From: JBMOKU01 sp049324315
GTDB lineage: Bacteria; Bacillota; Clostridia; Peptostreptococcales; Thermotaleaceae
DNA: 64,000 nt
Direction of reading: 5' to 3'
NCBI GenBank assembly: GCA_049324315.1
Contig: JBMOKU010000003.1
Location: 62,001 to 126,000, forward strand
Translations under genes and position numbers: made by a program
Notes under the pieces: generated by a model
The model's database searches: none
Told to the model about the DNA's origin: nothing
What the model saw: the letters and a program-made list of their open reading frames with translations, nothing else
Shown: one piece after another, positions 60,022-64,000 of the stretch
Numbering within the stretch: position 1 is the first letter of the stretch
How the letters are laid out: every line of letters begins with the position of its first letter

Positions 60022-60459
60022 CTAAACTTTTTCATTTTCTAGATATGCTAGAATATTATTAATGGTATGTTCCGATCTTACCTTGCTTTCACTTTCCAAG
60101 TGCATCAATAGATTATTGAGTAATCCCGTATATTTATATTGCAACTGCCTTGTCGCATTTTCTTTCCCACTTTTGATTTCCTGTTGTATAATGTAATCCA
60201 TAAACTTGGATATACTTGTGCTCTCCCCTTCATGAATGGGAATAGATAATTGGAACTTGATTTTTCTGATCATATCTTCTTCTGTGATAATCTTCTTATT
60301 AGGGTGAGTATTTGCTTGTGGTTGCGTAGTGCTTACCGGTGAGATATGGGAGTTGTCTCCTTCAATAATATCTGCCAATTTGCGTACCGGCATTGCAAGT
60401 TTTTTTCGTAATTTAGTAAGACTATCATCATTTTTTAAGTTTTTATTCTTATGATACAT
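60022..60459 (-). CDS. hypothetical protein in the dynamin-like operon
   Basis: This is a 145-residue soluble protein. The basic N-terminus (K-N-K-N-L-K-N-D-D-S-L-T-K-L-R-K-K-L) and a Pro/Gln/Thr-rich linker (about 40-55) precede a helical C-terminal half with likely coiled-coil (K-F-M-D-Y-I-I-Q-Q-E-I, L-L-N-N-L-L-M-H-L-E). GGGGG lies about 9 bases before the ATG. It is 13 bases after the 94-residue gene. Not recognised. Confidence 0.6.
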   Translation of the reverse strand: MYHKNKNLKNDDSLTKLRKKLAMPVRKLADIIEGDNSHISPVSTTQPQANTHPNKKIITEEDMIRKIKFQLSIPIHEGESTSISKFMDYIIQQEIKSGKENATRQLQYKYTGLLNNLLMHLESESKVRSEHTINNILAYLENEKV

Positions 60460-60472
60460 CTAGAAACACCCC

Positions 60473-60757
60473 CTAATCCGAATAATTCTCCAAATAATTA
60501 ATCAATTGCCTAAGTTGATCTTGAGCCTCAGCAAAGTGTCCCTGCTTTACTTGGTCTTCAATGATACTAAGTTTTTCTTTCATCTTATTTCGAATTGTGG
60601 CCAAGGTTTCTCCTTTACCCATTTGCTTTGATTGTTCAATAATGGCATCTAAAGTCTCATGCCAGCTGTGATTGTTTTCAATATTTTTCATGTGGTAATG
60701 ATTCATAACTTTGATTAATTCCTTATGAATTAATGTGTCGATATTTGTCTTATTCAA
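60473..60757 (-). CDS. small helical protein in the dynamin-like operon
   Basis: This is a 94-residue all-helical protein with the heptad-like stretches I-D-T-L-I-H-K-E-L-I-K-V-M and G-H-F-A-E-A-Q-D-Q-L-R-Q-L-I-N-Y-L. The TTG start overlaps the stop of the dynamin-like gene, indicating translational coupling. Not recognised. It may be an accessory subunit of the GTPase pair. Confidence 0.6.
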   Translation of the reverse strand: MNKTNIDTLIHKELIKVMNHYHMKNIENNHSWHETLDAIIEQSKQMGKGETLATIRNKMKEKLSIIEDQVKQGHFAEAQDQLRQLINYLENYSD

Positions 60758-62885
60758 AGGTTAACACCACACTTTCTATGGCATCCATATCATTACGCAT
60801 CATATTCAATACATTTTGAATTGCCGGTATTTTTTCTTCAACTTTTTCCAATTCTTCCCCAATATTTTTTTGAATATCCATACTCAAGACATCAAATAAT
60901 TTACGAAGCTTCTCTTCTAATATAGATTCCATGAGCTTAATAATATCATCAAACAATTTCATGGATATGGAGCTTGACAATCTATCAATTCTGGAGTATA
61001 TATCTTCAGCAAAATTGTCTATGACTGCTTTACAATCTGATTTAACTTCTGAATTATTTTCTTCCTTTTTATTTTTCTTCTTTTTTCTCCAGGGGTTCTT
61101 GGTATTGATACTATATGATAAATCTTTGATTTGTTCATAATATTCATCTTTTAGATTGTTTATTTCTTGTCCACTCAATGCTCTTTGAATACTATCTCCT
61201 ATACCTATACTCAGCTGCTTTCGAAATTCTATCCGTATGTTATCCCTGAGACTTTGTAGTGTATTCGTAACTATTTCATTCGTTCGCGTTGATAGACTTT
61301 TGAATTTAACTTCATCCAAATACTCTGTTAAATAACCTGACATCTGATTATAGAGATTTCCATTGGATATTTCAAAATGGTCATCCTTACTAATGGTAAA
61401 TAACTGAAATAAATTCGTACCTAATATCTCAAAGGCATTCCGTATGTCCCGAGGCATTGTAGACTGGTCTATCATGTTTTTTGCTGCCATCATATATCCA
61501 TCGATGATATCCCTAAGCCCCTTACACTTCTTTTCAATACATCTTTCTTTAGCATCAATGCCTACTTTCTTAAATGCCATCTTATACTTTTCTCCATATA
61601 ATTGAACATCACTTTTAATCTGGTCCATATCCTCTGGATGTTCTAATGCCAGCTCCAAAGTAGATTGCCTAAATTTTAGTTCTACTATGTCCTTATTATA
61701 TAGATCTCTGATTGAGGATAAGCATTGTAAAACCGCCGCTTTTTTTGAATGAAATAGAATCGCTTCCTTTTTCTTTTCCAGATCCACTAATCTTTGTTTG
61801 ATAACAAGAATGCCGCTGATCTGATATGGATCATCCTTTGAAAAGTCAATGCCTAATTCATCCTCATATCTGTTTCTATAGAAAAACATGTTATCTTCCT
61901 CATCTTCTGGTAAGGAATACTGGTGATCCATCGTGTACTTAATCTTAGCAATCAAAGGACTGGCAGGATATACGGAGGGCATATAAGAAGATATATTCAA
62001 TTCTTTTCCGTCATTCATTTCCTTCAACTTATGCTCCAACCGATTGACAAATCCACTTTTTAGCTCCAAGAATTCTTTTGATTGCTCTACATCTACACCC
62101 TCCATACTATGTTCTGGCAGTATTTCATCGAATCGTGAGGCCAATACAATGATATAATCAACCCCTAAATCCTTAAGAAACAAGTAATATTTTATATCTT
62201 CTTCATCCATGAATTGTGATGCTGCACTAAGATAAATCACCACATCTACTTCACGAATTTTATCATTGGTGATTTTTTCTCTGGATATTACTGGGTCACC
62301 CAATCCCGGAGTATCAATGATCTCCACATTTTTTAATATATCCTCATTACAATAAAGATTAATAGACTTCACGAAGGGGGTGTATTTGCCTCCTGCATCG
62401 GAGTATTCTTTTAACTCCTCTGAAGAAATGCGCTTTTTGGTTCCTAATATATGATCCGCAGTCCCTTGTTTATCAATATCTTCTATAAGGTCATACGCAT
62501 ATTTATAGATTCTTTCTTCATCATTCTTATATATATCCGCAAGTTTTCGTAATTCATGCTCATCATCTCTGCTGAGAAAAACGACTTCTGCATACTGCTG
62601 CTCCGAATAATTCAAGATGGTCAACCTAGCCGTAGACGGCGTTTCAGAGGAATTAACTATTCCACGTCCTTCAAAAAACAAATTATCAACCAACATGGAT
62701 TTACCAGTATTCATTCTACCTGCGATAGCTATCTTGAGGCGTCTTTCTTCAGATAATTTCTTTTTAGCCTCTTCGATTTGAGCAATGATGCGGTTATTAT
62801 CCTGATAATTTTGTTGATGGTCAGCAAACCAATTTTGCAAATAATTTCTGGCTTTTTCAAGATCTTCATTAAATCGATTTTCCAT
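60750..62885 (-). CDS. dynamin-like GTPase
   Basis: This is a 711-residue dynamin-family GTPase. The G1 loop is A-G-R-M-N-T-G-K-S (about 55-63), a switch I Thr lies in T-P-S-T-A-R-L-T-I, G3 is I-D-T-P-G-L-G-D (about 190), and G4 appears as A-S-R-F-D-E, a departure from T/N-K-x-D. The long C-terminal region is helical (stalk), with a Lys-rich patch K-K-K-K-N-K-K (near 600) that could contact membrane. No transmembrane helix is seen. Bacterial dynamins remodel membranes and work as unlike pairs in tandem genes, matching the partner just upstream. Confidence 0.85.
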   Translation of the reverse strand: MENRFNEDLEKARNYLQNWFADHQQNYQDNNRIIAQIEEAKKKLSEERRLKIAIAGRMNTGKSMLVDNLFFEGRGIVNSSETPSTARLTILNYSEQQYAEVVFLSRDDEHELRKLADIYKNDEERIYKYAYDLIEDIDKQGTADHILGTKKRISSEELKEYSDAGGKYTPFVKSINLYCNEDILKNVEIIDTPGLGDPVISREKITNDKIREVDVVIYLSAASQFMDEEDIKYYLFLKDLGVDYIIVLASRFDEILPEHSMEGVDVEQSKEFLELKSGFVNRLEHKLKEMNDGKELNISSYMPSVYPASPLIAKIKYTMDHQYSLPEDEEDNMFFYRNRYEDELGIDFSKDDPYQISGILVIKQRLVDLEKKKEAILFHSKKAAVLQCLSSIRDLYNKDIVELKFRQSTLELALEHPEDMDQIKSDVQLYGEKYKMAFKKVGIDAKERCIEKKCKGLRDIIDGYMMAAKNMIDQSTMPRDIRNAFEILGTNLFQLFTISKDDHFEISNGNLYNQMSGYLTEYLDEVKFKSLSTRTNEIVTNTLQSLRDNIRIEFRKQLSIGIGDSIQRALSGQEINNLKDEYYEQIKDLSYSINTKNPWRKKKKNKKEENNSEVKSDCKAVIDNFAEDIYSRIDRLSSSISMKLFDDIIKLMESILEEKLRKLFDVLSMDIQKNIGEELEKVEEKIPAIQNVLNMMRNDMDAIESVVLTFE

Positions 62886-62887
62886 AG

Positions 62888-64000
62888 CTATTCACTCCAC
62901 TCCTTATGATTCTGCTTAGACAATTCAATCAGGCTTACATAGCACCCCTTGAATTCATTCCAATATTTACCTACCTTCTCTTGCATCTTTGATAATTCTT
63001 CTATTAGCATAATGGAAGTTCGTAAGGATTGCTGATGGATATGATCCAAATTGTCCTTAATGGTATTATAATTTTTTTGTACTTGATGAATATATTTCTG
63101 CTCCCGATCAAATGAATCGGAAGACACGGTTTTTAGGTTGGCTGTTACGATACATGCCACTTCCCATAAATATTGCAAGGTACTCAAATGTCCCAATTGA
63201 ATAAAAGACCAATTAAACAGACTGCTGTACACCTCAGTTTCCTTGTTAAAATAACTATCAATAACAGGGGATATGGATTTAACGAAACTGCCTGTATTAA
63301 ATTCTGGATTGGAAAAGAACCCACCCTTACTTAGGTAGTTTTGATCTGATACATAGATTTGCTTCTCGATGGCTTCCCATCTATCAAAAAATGATTTTGT
63401 TAATTCTTGTTGTCCTTCAAAGGCTTCAAAAATTGCATTCACTTCTTTTGCCAATGCTCTCAAATGATCATCTGCCTCATCAAATCGATTATACATATAC
63501 CCAGTGTAACTTCTAATCTCCTCTAGATCATCTTCTATTTTCATTGGCTTGTTAATAAACTCATCAATAATATTTTGACTTTCTAAAAGTTCGTTATAAA
63601 ACTTCTGATCGAATTTTTCAAGCTTCTCCGGTGTAATAGAGTACATAATAAAGTTTTCATAAGGAATCGAATGCTCGGATAAATCATTCTTAATCTTGTC
63701 GTAGATATTTCTTGATTTTTTTGGAGGAACACTATCCACTTTCGTCAAAACGATCAGAATAGGAATGCTATATTGAGTGATCTTCTGTAAACATTCAATA
63801 TCTTGGTCGGTTAATGAACCTTGATTCTGAGGAATCAAATATACAATCCCATCGCACCCAGCCACGTCATTATAGGCCTTCTCGTTATCCGATTCATCAT
63901 TAGAAATACCTGGTAAGTCAATATATACCACATTAGGATTATTCACCTTTTTGCAAAAGCAATAGATTCTGTTAATAACAGATGCCCATGGAAATCCGCA
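62888..64000 (-). CDS. dynamin-like GTPase (partial, N-terminus beyond window)
   Basis: The reading frame stays open to the window edge, so the G1 loop and the true start are outside. Visible here are G3 as Y-I-D-L-P-G-I-S-N-D and G4 I-V-L-T-K-V-D, followed by a helical stalk-like region of about 280 residues. The stop is 2 bases before the start of the second GTPase. It is the partner GTPase of the tandem pair. Confidence 0.8.
   Translation of the reverse strand, partial: CGFPWASVINRIYCFCKKVNNPNVVYIDLPGISNDESDNEKAYNDVAGCDGIVYLIPQNQGSLTDQDIECLQKITQYSIPILIVLTKVDSVPPKKSRNIYDKIKNDLSEHSIPYENFIMYSITPEKLEKFDQKFYNELLESQNIIDEFINKPMKIEDDLEEIRSYTGYMYNRFDEADDHLRALAKEVNAIFEAFEGQQELTKSFFDRWEAIEKQIYVSDQNYLSKGGFFSNPEFNTGSFVKSISPVIDSYFNKETEVYSSLFNWSFIQLGHLSTLQYLWEVACIVTANLKTVSSDSFDREQKYIHQVQKNYNTIKDNLDHIHQQSLRTSIMLIEELSKMQEKVGKYWNEFKGCYVSLIELSKQNHKEWSE

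Overview
The window comes from a low-GC, spore-forming anaerobe of the Clostridia (Alkaliphilus/Clostridium-like). The evidence is the base composition, strong GGAGG ribosome sites with frequent TTG/GTG starts, a Spo0E-like protein, a T-box before glnS, and a nitrogenase cluster in clostridial order (nifH-nifI1-nifI2-nifD-nifK-nifE-nifN-nifX-nifB-nifV). No phage, IS transposase or CRISPR array was seen. Species was not determined.

Layout. 1-12.7 kb: mostly single accessory genes: a YdcZ-type transporter, DUF5661 and DUF1259 proteins, a MocR regulator divergent from a group II decarboxylase, a LysE exporter with an Lrp regulator, GNATs, and a broken MerR gene. 12.77 kb: tRNA-Thr(CGT). 13.6-22.3 kb: a sensing and catabolic module made of an NMT1-type sensor histidine kinase, a receiver-DUF2294 protein, an NCS2 nucleobase permease, and the three subunits of a molybdenum hydroxylase of the xanthine dehydrogenase family. 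22.5-25.8 kb: small orphan genes, dispersed palindromes and cvfB. 26.0-40.6 kb (minus strand): the nitrogen block nitR(ANTAR)-glnA, glnK-amtB, and nifV-B-X-N-E-K-D-I2-I1-H. 40.7-42.1 kb: four small predicted membrane or surface proteins. 42.2-44.3 kb: glnS with a T-box leader. 44.4-48.6 kb: a heterodimeric ABC exporter. 48.6-57.8 kb: a PEP-synthase pseudogene, a flavodoxin/ferredoxin protein with a PadR regulator, an Rph-like phosphotransferase and a second PEP-synthase-like protein, each with a TetR gene. 59.3-64 kb: an operon with two dynamin-like GTPases (the first cut by the window edge), two small proteins and a zinc peptidase.

How the genes work together. NifHDK is nitrogenase, NifENXBV builds FeMo-co and homocitrate, NifI1/I2 switch activity in response to ammonium, AmtB-GlnK import and sense ammonium, and GlnA assimilates it. 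The leaders of glnA, amtB and nifH each hold a hairpin with an A-x-x-G-x-x hexaloop whose 3' side is shared with an intrinsic terminator. An ANTAR antiterminator gene (nitR-like) lies directly downstream of glnA. This suggests one RNA-level antitermination circuit controlling assimilation, transport and nitrogen fixation. It is the most interesting feature of the window.

Coordinates of promoters, operators and RNA structures were read by eye. Protein identities rest on recognised motifs, not on database searches.
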